Positions 35,536 to 46,398 of a DNA stretch of 64,000 nt are shown here, piece after piece. Every line of letters begins with the position of its first letter. Position 1 is the stretch's first letter. A model generated the notes under the pieces. The model was given only the letters and a program-made list of their open reading frames with translations, was not told where the DNA came from and did not search any database. Origin of the DNA: Hyphomicrobiales bacterium (lineage in GTDB: Bacteria; Pseudomonadota; Alphaproteobacteria; Rhizobiales; Rhizobiaceae). Location of the stretch: contig UCLB01000023.1 of NCBI GenBank assembly GCA_900473205.1, forward strand, positions 1-64,000, given 5' to 3'. The translations under genes and the position numbers were made by a program.

Positions 35536-36488
35536 TATGCCGCTCCTCCAAACAACGTCAGAAATGACGGTGCGAGATGATCTGCCAGCAGGCCGGAGAA
35601 AATCGCGAACAGGTAAAATACCGAATAGGCAAACATCTTCTTCGCCTGCACCATACGCTCATCACCATCAGGCATGCGTCTGACCGAGATGGAACAGTAT
35701 ATGAAAATGGCGCTGAGAACCGCTGCGAATATGCCGTAGCCCGCACCTGCAAGACCGGTGAAGTAAGGCGCAACCGCCGCAACCGCCGTCAGAACGGCAT
35801 AGGCGATCATCTGGTTCTTGGTGGAGCGTTCGCCTGCAACATTCGGCATCATCGGAATGCCGACGGAGCCGTAGTCACGCATCTTGAACAGAGCGAGCGC
35901 CCAGAAATGCGCAGGCGTCCAGAGGAAGATGATGAGAAACAGAATGGTGCTATCGATGGACACGCCGCCGGTAACGCAGGCCCAGCCCAGCATGGGCGGA
36001 AAAGCACCGGCAGCACCGCCGATGACGATGTTCTGCGGCGTCGAGCGCTTCAGCCACATGGTGTAAACGACGGCATAAAAGAAGATCGTGAATGCCAGAA
36101 GACCAGCCGCGAACCAGTTGACCGCAAGGCCGAGGATGGCGACCGAGAAGACCGAAAGCGTCAAGCCGAAAGCCAGCGCTTCGCCCGGCGCAACCCGACC
36201 AGATGGTATCGGGCGCTTGGCGGTGCGGGTCATGACGGCATCGATATCGGCGTCATACCACATGTTCAGCGCGCCGGATGCGCCAGCACCCACGGCAATA
36301 CAGAGAATGGCAACCACGGCCAGCACGGGATTGATCGTTCCCGGTGCGAGAACGAGCCCCGCAAAACCGGTGAAGACCACCAGCGACATGACGCGGGGTT
36401 TCAGCAATTCGAAATAATCGCGCGCACCCGCTTCGGAAAGCTCGAGGCTTTCCATTCCCAGCGTGTCGCGATTGTCGATAACGGTCAT
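35535..36488 (-). CDS. ctaB: protoheme IX farnesyltransferase (heme O synthase)
   Basis: Attaches a farnesyl group to heme b to give heme O, precursor of heme a. 317 residues from ATG 36488, which has AGGA five bases upstream; an in-frame ATG at 36665 would overlap ctaD. About nine membrane helices. The prenyl-diphosphate site [15 protein letters not shown] (an NxxxD/DxxxxR-type motif) and the second acidic loop are present, along with the [13 protein letters not shown] opening. Gap from ctaD 116 bases. Confidence 0.96.
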   Translation of the reverse strand: MTVIDNRDTLGMESLELSEAGARDYFELLKPRVMSLVVFTGFAGLVLAPGTINPVLAVVAILCIAVGAGASGALNMWYDADIDAVMTRTAKRPIPSGRVAPGEALAFGLTLSVFSVAILGLAVNWFAAGLLAFTIFFYAVVYTMWLKRSTPQNIVIGGAAGAFPPMLGWACVTGGVSIDSTILFLIIFLWTPAHFWALALFKMRDYGSVGIPMMPNVAGERSTKNQMIAYAVLTAVAAVAPYFTGLAGAGYGIFAAVLSAIFIYCSISVRRMPDGDERMVQAKKMFAYSVFYLFAIFSGLLADHLAPSFLTLFGGAA

Positions 36489-36604
36489 TTTTCCTGCCTT
36501 CATGGGAAACGCCGCGCATATTTGCGGCGCTCCATTGTGTTTTGTCTCAGCGTGAAACTGGCATTTATCATGTTCAGTCGGGATACACGCTTGGACAAAA
36601 TGCC

Positions 36605-38320
<1,716 letters not shown>

Positions 38321-38325
38321 TTACG

Positions 38326-39222
38326 TTACTTGGTTTCATTTTCGGCGACCTGAACGGCGCTTGGCGCACCATCCACAGAAGCCATGAGCGCCCGGTTGGC
38401 ACCGCTCAGATCGGAAGCGGCGGCATCGTGCCAGGTTTTGTATTGCTCTTCGGAAACCACACGTATGGCGATTGGCATGAAGGCGTGATCCTTGCCGCAA
38501 AGCTCGGAACACTGCCCGTAATAAAGGCCTTCTTTTTCAGGCTTGAACCATGTTTCGTTGAGACGACCCGGTACGGCATCGATTTTTACGCCGAAAGCAG
38601 GCATAGCGAAAGCGTGAATGACATCGGTCGGCGCTGCTGTCACCAGCAGGCGAACCGTCTTGCCGACAGGAACAACCATTTCATTATCGACGGCCAGAAG
38701 GCGCGGATAACGGGCCTTGTCTTCCTTGCCAGCGGCGGCACGGTCGACGTCCTTCAGAAGGTAGCTGTCGAAAGCCAGCGCCTCGCCGCCTTCAACGGCA
38801 GCATATTCATAATTCCACTGCCACTGCGTCGCGGTGGCCTTCAGCGTCAGATCCGGGTTTTCCGGCTGCGTCAGCTGCGCATTGAGCAGGTTGAAGGACG
38901 GGAATGCCAGGAACATCAGGATGAGAACCGGTGCCAGCGTCCAGACGATCTCGATGGCCGTGTTGTGGCTGGTTTTCGAGGGAACCGGATTGGCGCGGGC
39001 GCGGAACTTGACTGCAACGACAATCAACAGAGCGAGCACGAACAGCGTGACCGGAACGATAAACCAGAGCGTATATTGTTCGAACCAGCGAATCTCATGC
39101 ATGATGGGCGTCGCCGCCTCCTGCAACCCCATCTGCCACTCTCTCGGCTGGTCAGCGTGCGCGCTGGCAGCCGTGAGCAGACAGATACTGCCCACCAAGC
39201 TTGCGTAAATTCTGTTAGTCAC
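38326..39222 (-). CDS. ctaC: cytochrome c oxidase subunit II
   Basis: Accepts electrons from cytochrome c at the CuA centre. 298 residues: a signal peptide (cleavage near residue 23), two membrane helices (50-72 and 93-112) and a periplasmic cupredoxin domain. CuA ligands His203, Cys238, Cys242, His246 and Met249 are present in VIHAFAMPAF and GQCSELCGKDHAFMP. GTG start preceded by AGGGAGAGG. First gene of the operon; a perfect FNR-type box lies 20 bases upstream of the start codon. Confidence 0.98.
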   Translation of the reverse strand: MTNRIYASLVGSICLLTAASAHADQPREWQMGLQEAATPIMHEIRWFEQYTLWFIVPVTLFVLALLIVVAVKFRARANPVPSKTSHNTAIEIVWTLAPVLILMFLAFPSFNLLNAQLTQPENPDLTLKATATQWQWNYEYAAVEGGEALAFDSYLLKDVDRAAAGKEDKARYPRLLAVDNEMVVPVGKTVRLLVTAAPTDVIHAFAMPAFGVKIDAVPGRLNETWFKPEKEGLYYGQCSELCGKDHAFMPIAIRVVSEEQYKTWHDAAASDLSGANRALMASVDGAPSAVQVAENETK

Positions 39223-39552
39223 GGTACCTCTCCCTCACGCGTTTGATCATGATCAATCTCAAACGCAGAATCCATGCTTATAGAGTAGACTTCAAATCAT
39301 AGTTTGCCCTTCGCCGCAATATCGCCTTGGTTGGCAAGCCACGCATTTTTAACGCTATACGTTCTCTGTGTTAAATGCGCCGAAGCCCGGCAAATGGGCA
39401 CTCAAAACCACCGCCGGTTGCCAAACCGGGACATGCAGAGCACGGCGAAGTCCTATTTTGGCCGCACTCCCTTGGAATTGAGGACGGCGGCTCTTTCCTT
39501 TCCCGAACGGCAAGTCAAAATAGCCGCACTGATTCGAATTCCAGAGGTATCC
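39223..39552. other. divergent control region between the oxidase operon and the ialB-like gene
   Basis: 330 bases without a gene. The side next to ctaC holds the FNR-type box at 39243-39256. Its position between the likely promoter and the start codon suggests repression by steric block. The rest contains no repeat I can identify; it includes a translated but implausible upstream extension of the rightward gene. Confidence 0.6.
39243..39256. promoter_or_regulatory. FNR/FixK-type box (anaerobox) before ctaC
   Basis: TTGATCATGATCAA, a perfect 14-base palindrome that fits TTGAT-N4-ATCAA with no mismatch. It lies 20 bases before the ctaC GTG. FnrN/FixK proteins of rhizobia bind this sequence when oxygen is low. 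So close to the gene, it is better placed to repress the low-affinity aa3 oxidase than to activate it. Confidence 0.75.
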
Positions 39553-40071
39553 ATGCGTCTGTCTCCGATTGCGCGCGCTTTTCTTATCGCCGCCGGTCTT
39601 TCCATTATCGTTCCCGCTGCGGGTTTTGCCCAACAGCAGCCGGGTACGCCAAAATCGACGCATGGCGCCTGGTCTGTCATTTGCGACAAGCCCGCTGGCG
39701 CATCCGAAGAGCAATGCGCGCTGATGCAGAACGTGATTGCGGACGACCGGCCGGAAGTCGGCCTATCCGTCGTCATTCTCAAAACGGCGGATCGCAAATC
39801 CCGCATCCTGCGCATTCTCGCGCCGCTCGGCGTGCTGCTGAAGGACGGGATGGAGCTTTACATCGATAACAACAATATCGGCCGCGCCTATTTCACCCGC
39901 TGCTTCTCCGAAGGCTGCTATGTGGAAGTCGATATCGATGACGAACTGCTGAAGGTTCTGCGCGCTGGCAAGAATGCCGTGTTTGCGCTGCGTGAATCCG
40001 TCGATCAGGACCGCGTCGGCATTCCCATAGAACTTCGCGGCTTTGCCGAAGGCTACGACGCACTGCCATAA
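39553..40071 (+). CDS. invasion-associated locus B (IalB)-family protein
   Basis: 172 residues from ATG 39553, chosen for AGAGG before it and a good signal peptide (cleavage after GFA, about residue 24). The mature domain has the IalB pattern: HGAWSVICDKP, CALMQNVI, LRILAPLGVLLKDGMELYID and CFSEGCYVEVDID, with paired cysteines likely forming disulfides. Named from Bartonella erythrocyte invasion, but widespread in non-pathogenic rhizobia as an outer-envelope or periplasmic protein with no firm function. It is divergent from ctaC. Confidence 0.9.
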   Translation: MRLSPIARAFLIAAGLSIIVPAAGFAQQQPGTPKSTHGAWSVICDKPAGASEEQCALMQNVIADDRPEVGLSVVILKTADRKSRILRILAPLGVLLKDGMELYIDNNNIGRAYFTRCFSEGCYVEVDIDDELLKVLRAGKNAVFALRESVDQDRVGIPIELRGFAEGYDALP

Positions 40072-40136
40072 GCAATCTTGCGCCTTGCGGCTCCAGCACT
40101 TAAATGCGCTGTTAACAGCCACGACTGGAGCCTGCG

Positions 40137-41552
40137 ATGACCCAAGACCTCTTGACCCTGTTCGATTGCGATGAAGGACAGTTGAGCGCCCAGATCGCCG
40201 ATGCGCTTTCCGGTGCTGACGACGGCGAATTGTTTGTTGAACACGCCCAATCGGAATCGCTGACCTTCGACAATGGTCGCCTCAAGGGCGGCAGCTTCAA
40301 CACGGACCAGGGTTTCGGTCTTCGCGCCGTGGCCGGTGAGACCGTGGGTTATGCGCATGCGGGCGAGCTTTCGCTGGGTGCGCTGAAGCGCGCCTCCGAC
40401 GCCGTTGGCGCGGTGACCAAAGGCTATTCCGGCTCCTATGCCGCAGCCCCGCAGCGCACCAACAAGAAGCTTTACGGCGACGAGAACCCGATTGGCGCGC
40501 CGAGCTTTGAGGAAAAGGTCAAGCTTCTTACCGAAATCGACGCCTATTTGCGCGACAAGGACCCCAAGGTCCGCCAAGTGACGGCCAGCGTTTCGGCAAG
40601 CTGGCAGGTGGTGGATATTCTGCGCGCCGATGGCCATCGCGTCAGCGATATCCGCCCGATGACCCGCATCAATATTTCCGTGGTGGCTGGCGAAGGCGAC
40701 CGGCAGGAAAGCGGTTCGTACGGCATCGGCGGTCGTGTTGGCTTTGGCGATTTCATCACCACCGAAAACTGGCAGCGCGGCGCAGATGAAGCCTTGCGGC
40801 AGGCTCTGGTCAACCTCACCGCCATCGATGCGCCTGCGGGCACCATGGATGTGGTGCTGGGCTCCGGCTGGCCGGGCGTGATGTTGCATGAAGCCGTCGG
40901 CCACGGCCTGGAAGGCGACTTCAACCGCAAGAAAACCTCGGCCTTTGCGGGCCTGCTGGGAGAGATGGTGGCAGCACCTGGTGTGACCGTGGTGGATGAT
41001 GGCACCATCGACAATCGCCGCGGCTCTCTGACCATCGACGACGAGGGCACGCCTTCAGGGTACAATGTCCTGATCGAAAACGGCAAGCTTGTCGGTTACA
41101 TGCAGGACCGACAGAACGCTCGCCTGATGGGCATGAAAGCGACCGGCAACGGTCGTCGTCAGGGCTATTCGCATGTGCCCATGCCGCGCATGACCAACAC
41201 TTACATGCTGGGCGGTGATAAAACGCCGGAAGAAATCATCGCATCGGTCAAGAAGGGCATCTATGCGGTGTCCTTCGGCGGTGGTCAGGTGGATATCACC
41301 TCCGGCAAATTTGTTTTCGGCTGCACGGAAGCCTATCTCATCGAAAACGGCAAGATCGGCGCGCCGGTCAAGGGCGCCATGCTTATCGGCAACGGGCCTG
41401 ATGCGATGAAGCGCGTAACGATGATCGGCAACGACATGAAGCTCGATACCGGCATCGGCAATTGCGGCAAGGCAGGCCAGTGGGTGCCCGTCGGCGTCGG
41501 CCAGCCGCATCTGCGCATGGACCAGATTACCGTGGGCGGGACGAAGGCTTAG
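40137..41552 (+). CDS. tldD: TldD metalloprotease
   Basis: 471 residues. Forms a heterodimer with TldE (PmbA) that cleaves unfolded short peptides, for example in microcin and CcdA turnover. The zinc motif HEAVGH occupies residues 251-256, with GLEGDFNRK following. Later marks are GTPSGYNVLIENG and MTNTYMLGGD. ATG at 40137. tldE is not in this window, which is normal because the two genes are often unlinked. It follows the IalB-like gene by 65 bases. Confidence 0.96.
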   Translation: MTQDLLTLFDCDEGQLSAQIADALSGADDGELFVEHAQSESLTFDNGRLKGGSFNTDQGFGLRAVAGETVGYAHAGELSLGALKRASDAVGAVTKGYSGSYAAAPQRTNKKLYGDENPIGAPSFEEKVKLLTEIDAYLRDKDPKVRQVTASVSASWQVVDILRADGHRVSDIRPMTRINISVVAGEGDRQESGSYGIGGRVGFGDFITTENWQRGADEALRQALVNLTAIDAPAGTMDVVLGSGWPGVMLHEAVGHGLEGDFNRKKTSAFAGLLGEMVAAPGVTVVDDGTIDNRRGSLTIDDEGTPSGYNVLIENGKLVGYMQDRQNARLMGMKATGNGRRQGYSHVPMPRMTNTYMLGGDKTPEEIIASVKKGIYAVSFGGGQVDITSGKFVFGCTEAYLIENGKIGAPVKGAMLIGNGPDAMKRVTMIGNDMKLDTGIGNCGKAGQWVPVGVGQPHLRMDQITVGGTKA

Positions 41553-41684
41553 GAAAGCCTTCTGGTGCAGAAAGACATTGCTGCCATTCTCTTCGCAACT
41601 GCAACGTTTCCGCCGCAACGGAGTTACCTTTGCTGCGCATAAGCGCTATAGCAATTGTGTTTTTAAAGGTGACATGGCCCAAAA

Positions 41685-42122
41685 ATGACTTTTACAGATA
41701 ATGCCCTTGTTCCTGAACTGGCCGTGAGTGACTGGCCGAGAAGCCGGTCTTTTTATTGCGATCTCATTGGTTTTCATGTGGTTTATGAAAGACCTGAAGA
41801 AGGCTTCACCTATCTGGCGCTGGGCGATGCGCAGCTGATGATCGACCAGATCGGTGCCGGGCGTACCTTCGAAGACGAAACCAGACCGATGACATATCCA
41901 TTGGGGCAAGGCATGAACCTGCAATTGGTGGTGCCATCGCTGGAGGCCATTCTCGAGCGGCTGGAGCGCGCGGAAATTTCGCTGTTTCTGCCGCTGGAAG
42001 AGAAGTGGTATCGGCGCGGCGAGACCGAAGTCGGCAACCGACAATTCGTCGTCGCCGACCCGGACGGTTATCTCATCCGGCCTTTCGAAAGCCTGGGCGA
42101 GCGCCCATTCCGGTTCGGCTAA
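41685..42122 (+). CDS. VOC-superfamily protein (bleomycin-resistance/glyoxalase fold)
   Basis: 145 residues with paired beta-alpha-beta-beta-beta units of the vicinal-oxygen-chelate fold. The typical opening is LVPELAVSDWPRSRSFYCDLIGFHVVYERPE split around a short turn, and the C-terminal QFVVADPDGYLIRPFESLG is the closing motif shared with bleomycin-binding proteins. Drug binding is only one possibility. It overlaps nothing, and 3 bases separate it from the next HAD gene, so they are a likely two-gene operon. Confidence 0.86.
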   Translation: MTFTDNALVPELAVSDWPRSRSFYCDLIGFHVVYERPEEGFTYLALGDAQLMIDQIGAGRTFEDETRPMTYPLGQGMNLQLVVPSLEAILERLERAEISLFLPLEEKWYRRGETEVGNRQFVVADPDGYLIRPFESLGERPFRFG

Positions 42123-42125
42123 ACG

Positions 42126-42797
42126 ATGGCGGGGGTGTTGCGCAGACCAAAAGCGGTCATTTTCGACATGGATGGGCTGCTGATCGAAAGCGAGAAGCAC
42201 TACCGGGATTCATTTCTGGCCGCTTCCGACGAGGGCGGACACGGCATGGCTGTCGATGTCTATCAACGGGTCTGCGGCAGTCCGTGGGATGTGATCACCA
42301 AGACCATTCGCACCGAATATGGTGAGGATTTTCCAATGGATGCTTTCCGCGATGCCTGGCTTCGGCATCTGGCGATCCAGATGGCGGATGGTGTGGCGCT
42401 GAAAGCGGGTGTTCTCGAAATCCTCGATCTGTTGGATGAACTCGGCCTGCCGCGGGCCATCGCCACCTCGTCCGGCCATGAATCCGTCAATCGTCACCTC
42501 GGCCCTTTCGATGTTTTGCGTCGCTTCGACCACGTTCTCGCGCGTGGCGATTACGCCGAGCCGAAGCCATCGCCCCAGCCCTATCTGACCGCCGCCGAAC
42601 GTCTCGGCATCGATCCCCGGGATTGCGTGGCGCTTGAGGATTCCTATCACGGCGTTCAGTCCGCGTGGAGCGCTGGGACGCAGACGATCATGGTTCCGGA
42701 TGTCGCGCCCGCAACGGAAGCGATGCGCGAGAAATGCGTGGCGATCTGTGATAGTCTTTTCGACGTTGCGACGCTTCTGAAATCCTCCCACAGCTGA
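42126..42797 (+). CDS. HAD-family hydrolase, beta-phosphoglucomutase/GPH-like
   Basis: 223 residues. Motif I FDMDGLLIESE near 13-23, motif II ATSSGHE near 113, lysine in EPKPSPQPYL and motif IV ALEDSYHGVQSAW. A cap domain lies between the first two motifs. Similar in architecture to the HAD at 13687 but not a recent duplicate. The start is 3 bases after the VOC gene stop. Substrate unknown; a sugar-phosphate or phosphoglycolate phosphatase is plausible. Confidence 0.92.
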   Translation: MAGVLRRPKAVIFDMDGLLIESEKHYRDSFLAASDEGGHGMAVDVYQRVCGSPWDVITKTIRTEYGEDFPMDAFRDAWLRHLAIQMADGVALKAGVLEILDLLDELGLPRAIATSSGHESVNRHLGPFDVLRRFDHVLARGDYAEPKPSPQPYLTAAERLGIDPRDCVALEDSYHGVQSAWSAGTQTIMVPDVAPATEAMREKCVAICDSLFDVATLLKSSHS

Positions 42798-42857
42798 AGA
42801 GCGCTGGCCGATAAGGATCATGCGGCACGACTTTTCAGCGTGCCGGATGTTGATGAA

Positions 42858-43478
42858 TCACGGATACATCCGCACCTTCGACCATGGTCCTTCAGGCGTA
42901 TCGCGGCGGAATTCGACGCGGTCGTGCAGGCGGAATTTGCGGTCGTGCCAGAATTCGATGGTCAGTGGCTGAATGCGAAAGCCTGACCAGTGTGGCGGGC
43001 GAGGAATATCGCCGATGGCATATTTGGCGGTATATTCGGCCACTGCCTTTTCCAGCGCAAAACGGCTTTCCAGCGGACGCGACTGTTTGGATGCCCAGGC
43101 ACCGATGCGGCTGCCGCGTGGGCGCGACGCGTAATATTCATCCGCTTCCGCATCGCTGACGACTTCCACCAGACCGCGCACGCGCACCTGTCTGCGCAGG
43201 CTTTTCCAGTGAAAACACATGGCCGCCTTTTTTTGGCCAAGCAGTTCGTGGCCTTTGCGGCTTTCGAAGTTGGTATAGAAAACAAAGCCCCGCTCATCGG
43301 CATGTTTCAACAGAACCATACGCACGCTGGGCATGCCTTCCTCATCCACGGATGCGAGCGCGACCGCGTTCGGGTCGTTTATTTCCTCGGCTGTTGCATC
43401 GCGCAACCAGTCCGCAAAAAGTGAGAAAGGTTCATTTTCCTCAGTAAAGTCACTGGATGTTAACCGGCTTTCCGACAT
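42858..43478 (-). CDS. pdxH: pyridoxamine 5'-phosphate oxidase
   Basis: Makes pyridoxal phosphate from PNP or PMP using FMN. 206 residues, normal length. FMN-binding segments are [22 protein letters not shown] and [17 protein letters not shown]; the C-terminal [13 protein letters not shown] and [10 protein letters not shown]-like ending are diagnostic. The ATG at 43478 has AGGAGC 13 bases upstream. It is divergent from the lipoprotein gene at 43536 and convergent with the HAD gene. Confidence 0.96.
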   Translation of the reverse strand: MSESRLTSSDFTEENEPFSLFADWLRDATAEEINDPNAVALASVDEEGMPSVRMVLLKHADERGFVFYTNFESRKGHELLGQKKAAMCFHWKSLRRQVRVRGLVEVVSDAEADEYYASRPRGSRIGAWASKQSRPLESRFALEKAVAEYTAKYAIGDIPRPPHWSGFRIQPLTIEFWHDRKFRLHDRVEFRRDTPEGPWSKVRMYP

Positions 43479-43535
43479 ATTGAATAAAATGCTCCTGAGC
43501 TGATTTGCACACCAGAGATGGATTCTGGTTTATAG

Positions 43536-43985
43536 ATGGTGAACGTCATAGCAAAGTCGAACAGTCGAACAAAGAGCTTCTTGTCCTCAGTCGTGGGTGT
43601 TTCCGCAACTGCTTGCATGGCTGCCATGTTGACCAGCTGCGTCAGCCTCGATCTGTTCGGTGGCGAGAAGGTCGATCGATCCTTGTCCACGGCTTCCGTT
43701 CCCAACCAGCCCAACACCCAGACACAGTCCGACGATACGACCATCCGCAACGCTGTGACCTCTGCCGATCTCGCCAAGATTTCGGATTCCCCCCTGCCCT
43801 GGGCCAACGCGGCCACCGGCAGTGCAGGTGTCGTAACCGCCATTCGCGAAGACCGCACCAGCGGCTTCGTCTGCCGCGAATTCGACACCACCCGCCATTC
43901 CTTCGAGGGCGTTGCCAGCTATAGCGGCCAGGCATGTCTTTCCGAAACGGGTGAATGGCTGATGACCCGCTTCAACCAGAAATAA
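43536..43985 (+). CDS. small putative lipoprotein with RT0821/Lpp0805-like surface domain
   Basis: 149 residues. The signal peptide ends in MLTSC with Cys35 as the lipidation site. After a Ser/Thr/Gln-rich linker (THR/GLN-rich around 50-70), the C-terminal 80 residues, with GFVCREFDTTRHSFEGVASYSGQACL and a final GEWLMTRF, resemble the short 17-kDa-type/RT0821 surface-protein domain with two conserved cysteines. Envelope location is expected; function unknown. Confidence 0.78.
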   Translation: MVNVIAKSNSRTKSFLSSVVGVSATACMAAMLTSCVSLDLFGGEKVDRSLSTASVPNQPNTQTQSDDTTIRNAVTSADLAKISDSPLPWANAATGSAGVVTAIREDRTSGFVCREFDTTRHSFEGVASYSGQACLSETGEWLMTRFNQK

Positions 43986-44204
43986 AGCGTTTACCCTGTC
44001 TTTCAGAACAGGTCGGCCAAGCCCCGCTGCGGGCGGCCCGTAAAGGTCTGATTAGCAACTTCTTGCCACAGTCAAATCCGAATTGAAAACGAACGATGCA
44101 ACGCAATTGAAGCTGCGCACGTTCAAGGCGGGTGTACTTCGTGTTGCAGGCTTTTCATGATGAAAATATTGGGCCTCAGCCGACAAGCGTAATTGGTGGT
44201 TCGG

Positions 44205-45293
44205 ATGCGTGATCCTTACTCTATTCTCGGCGTTCAAAGAGACGCCGGATCGGATGAAATCAAGGCGGCCTGGCGGTCGCAGGCCAAAGCCGTGCATCCT
44301 GATCACAACCAGACAGACCCCGATGCCACCGCCCGCTTTGCAGAAGTTGGTCAGGCCTATGATTTGTTGAAAGACCCCAAGAAGCGCGGTCTTTACGATC
44401 AGGCCAGACGTGCCGCCGAAAACAAGAAACGCGACCAGACCATCATTCAGCAGCGCGAAGCGGCCAAACAGGCAGCAGCGCGTGCCAAAGCCGCTGAAAA
44501 GCTGATGGAAGAACTCGCCAGAGCCCAGGCCCGCACCACCAAGGCCGAGGCACCGACAGACACAAATGCCAAGCCTGAATCGGCCGAAGACATGCTGGAA
44601 CGCATTTTCGGCGCAGAAGCCAAGGTGAAAGCGGCGTCCATCAAGACTGGCGCTGACGCATCCGAGACTGCGGCTGAAGACGGCTCGGCAACGCATGGCG
44701 ACAAGACAGATGGCGGATCGGCCAGCTCCACCAGCTTCTTCGCAGCTCTGCTCCGCCGCATTCGCCGAGCACCTGTTGTTCCCGAAAAGGCTCCTGATAT
44801 CACTGCAGAAGCCACCGTCTCCGTCACCGATCTGATCGAGCAGAAATGGATGACGATCAATATGCCTGAGGACCGGGAGGTTCGCTTTCAGCTGGAACCC
44901 GGCATGACGGATGGTTACGTCGTACGGCTGAAGGGCCAGGGACTGAAACTGCCCGAAGCCGCGCGTGGCGATCTGGTGGTGACGCTTCTTGCTTCCCGTG
45001 AAGGCCCCTTCTCCATTCAGAATTTCGATATCCACACGACTTTGCCAATCTCGTTGGCAGACGCTGTGCTGGGTTGTGAGGCCGCCGTTCAATCACCGCA
45101 TGGCGAATTGAAGGTGGCGGTTCCGGCATGGTCCGGCTCCGACCGCGCCATTCGCGTGGAAGGCAAGGGCCTGGCAGATGGCACGGGCGGTCACGGCGAT
45201 TTCGTCGTTGAACTGCGTATCGTGCTTCTGGATACGCCTGATGCCAAGGTGATGGACCTGATGCGCCACATGCGCGAAGGGCTTTATCTCTAG
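44205..45293 (+). CDS. DnaJ-family co-chaperone without zinc fingers (CbpA-like)
   Basis: 362 residues from ATG 44205. N-terminal J-domain (residues 1-65) with HPD at 31-33 in AVHPDHN. A long Ala/Lys/Glu-rich linker (about 70-180) takes the place of the Gly/Phe and zinc-finger regions of DnaJ. The C-terminal substrate-binding domains follow (about 200-355: VTDLIEQKWMTINMPEDREV and LADAVLGCEAAVQSPHGELKV). It probably stimulates DnaK on a restricted set of clients. Followed by fabI, 214 bases on. Confidence 0.9.
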   Translation: MRDPYSILGVQRDAGSDEIKAAWRSQAKAVHPDHNQTDPDATARFAEVGQAYDLLKDPKKRGLYDQARRAAENKKRDQTIIQQREAAKQAAARAKAAEKLMEELARAQARTTKAEAPTDTNAKPESAEDMLERIFGAEAKVKAASIKTGADASETAAEDGSATHGDKTDGGSASSTSFFAALLRRIRRAPVVPEKAPDITAEATVSVTDLIEQKWMTINMPEDREVRFQLEPGMTDGYVVRLKGQGLKLPEAARGDLVVTLLASREGPFSIQNFDIHTTLPISLADAVLGCEAAVQSPHGELKVAVPAWSGSDRAIRVEGKGLADGTGGHGDFVVELRIVLLDTPDAKVMDLMRHMREGLYL

Positions 45294-45507
45294 GCTGTGA
45301 CCAGTGCCGCATAGCCGATTACCGGCTTTCGGCACGGATTTTCCGGCTTTCACCCCGATAAATTGGCTTAACAAAGCGCAATTGTGCCGAAAGGCGTGAA
45401 CAACGCGCCTTTATTGCATTCCGTCACATGAGATGATCTGAGCCCTGCTTGAACCGGCGTTCGGCCTATGCCATAGGCAAGTTCGATTTAAGTATAGGGA
45501 GCATCCA

Positions 45508-46326
45508 ATGGCTCAGACATCCGGCCTCATGGCTGGCAAGCGCGGCCTCATCATGGGCGTCGCAAACAATCGTTCCATCGCCTGGGGCATTGCCAAGGCA
45601 TGCGCCGATGCGGGCGCGGAACTGGCTTTTACCTGGCAGGGCGATGCGCTGAAGAAGCGCGTTGAACCACTGGCGCAGGAACTGGGCGCGTTTATGGCCG
45701 GACACTGCGATGTGACCGATCTTGAAACCATCGATGCCGTTTTCTCCAATCTCGAAGCTCATTGGGGCAAGATCGATTTTGTCGTTCACGCCATCGCCTT
45801 CTCCGACAAGGATGAATTGACGGGCCGTTACCTCGACACCAGCCGCGACAACTTCAACCGCACCATGGATATCTCGGTCTATTCGCTGGCAGCCGTTGCC
45901 AAGCGCGCCGACCCGATCATGAATGATGGCGGTTCGCTGCTGACGCTGACCTATTATGGCGCTGAAAAAGTTATGCCGAACTACAACGTCATGGGCGTTG
46001 CCAAGGCAGCTCTCGAAGCCAGCGTTCGCTATCTCGCGGTCGATCTCGGCGGTCGCGGCATTCGCGTCAACGCCGTTTCGGCTGGCCCGATCAAGACACT
46101 CGCTGCCTCGGGCATCGGTGATTTCCGCTATATTCTGAAGTGGAACGAATATAATGCACCGCTGAAGCGCACGGTTTCCATCGAGGAAGTCGGCAAGTCG
46201 GCACTCTATCTCCTGTCTGATCTGTCCACCGGTGTCACGGGTGAAGTTCACCATGTGGATTCCGGTTACCACACAATCGGCATGAAAGCGGTAGACGCAC
46301 CCGACATCTCTGTCGTAAAGGACTAA
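45508..46326 (+). CDS. fabI: enoyl-[acyl-carrier-protein] reductase (NADH), FabI
   Basis: Final reduction of each fatty-acid elongation cycle and the triclosan target. 272 residues. The NAD-binding loop GVANNRSIAWGIA is at residues 17-29. The catalytic pair Tyr149/Tyr159 with Lys166 lies in YYGAEKVMPNYNVMGVAK (Y-x6-K). The C-terminus with AGPIKTLAASGI and HHVDSGYHTIGM is standard. A rhizobial genome often has two FabI copies; only one is here. It is followed by a histidine phosphatase gene 72 bases on. Confidence 0.97.
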   Translation: MAQTSGLMAGKRGLIMGVANNRSIAWGIAKACADAGAELAFTWQGDALKKRVEPLAQELGAFMAGHCDVTDLETIDAVFSNLEAHWGKIDFVVHAIAFSDKDELTGRYLDTSRDNFNRTMDISVYSLAAVAKRADPIMNDGGSLLTLTYYGAEKVMPNYNVMGVAKAALEASVRYLAVDLGGRGIRVNAVSAGPIKTLAASGIGDFRYILKWNEYNAPLKRTVSIEEVGKSALYLLSDLSTGVTGEVHHVDSGYHTIGMKAVDAPDISVVKD

Positions 46327-46398
46327 AGCGATTGCGCCGCCGGATTTTCCAGCGCGGCGCAACGTCCTTGAATGACAGAGTAAGACAGGAGTGCCGCT

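Noticed and set aside
46332-46362. Hairpin TTGCGCCGC/GCGGCGCAA between fabI and the phosphatase gene as a terminator
   Set aside because: No T-run follows and the downstream gene reads in the same direction with its own ribosome site, so termination is not supported.
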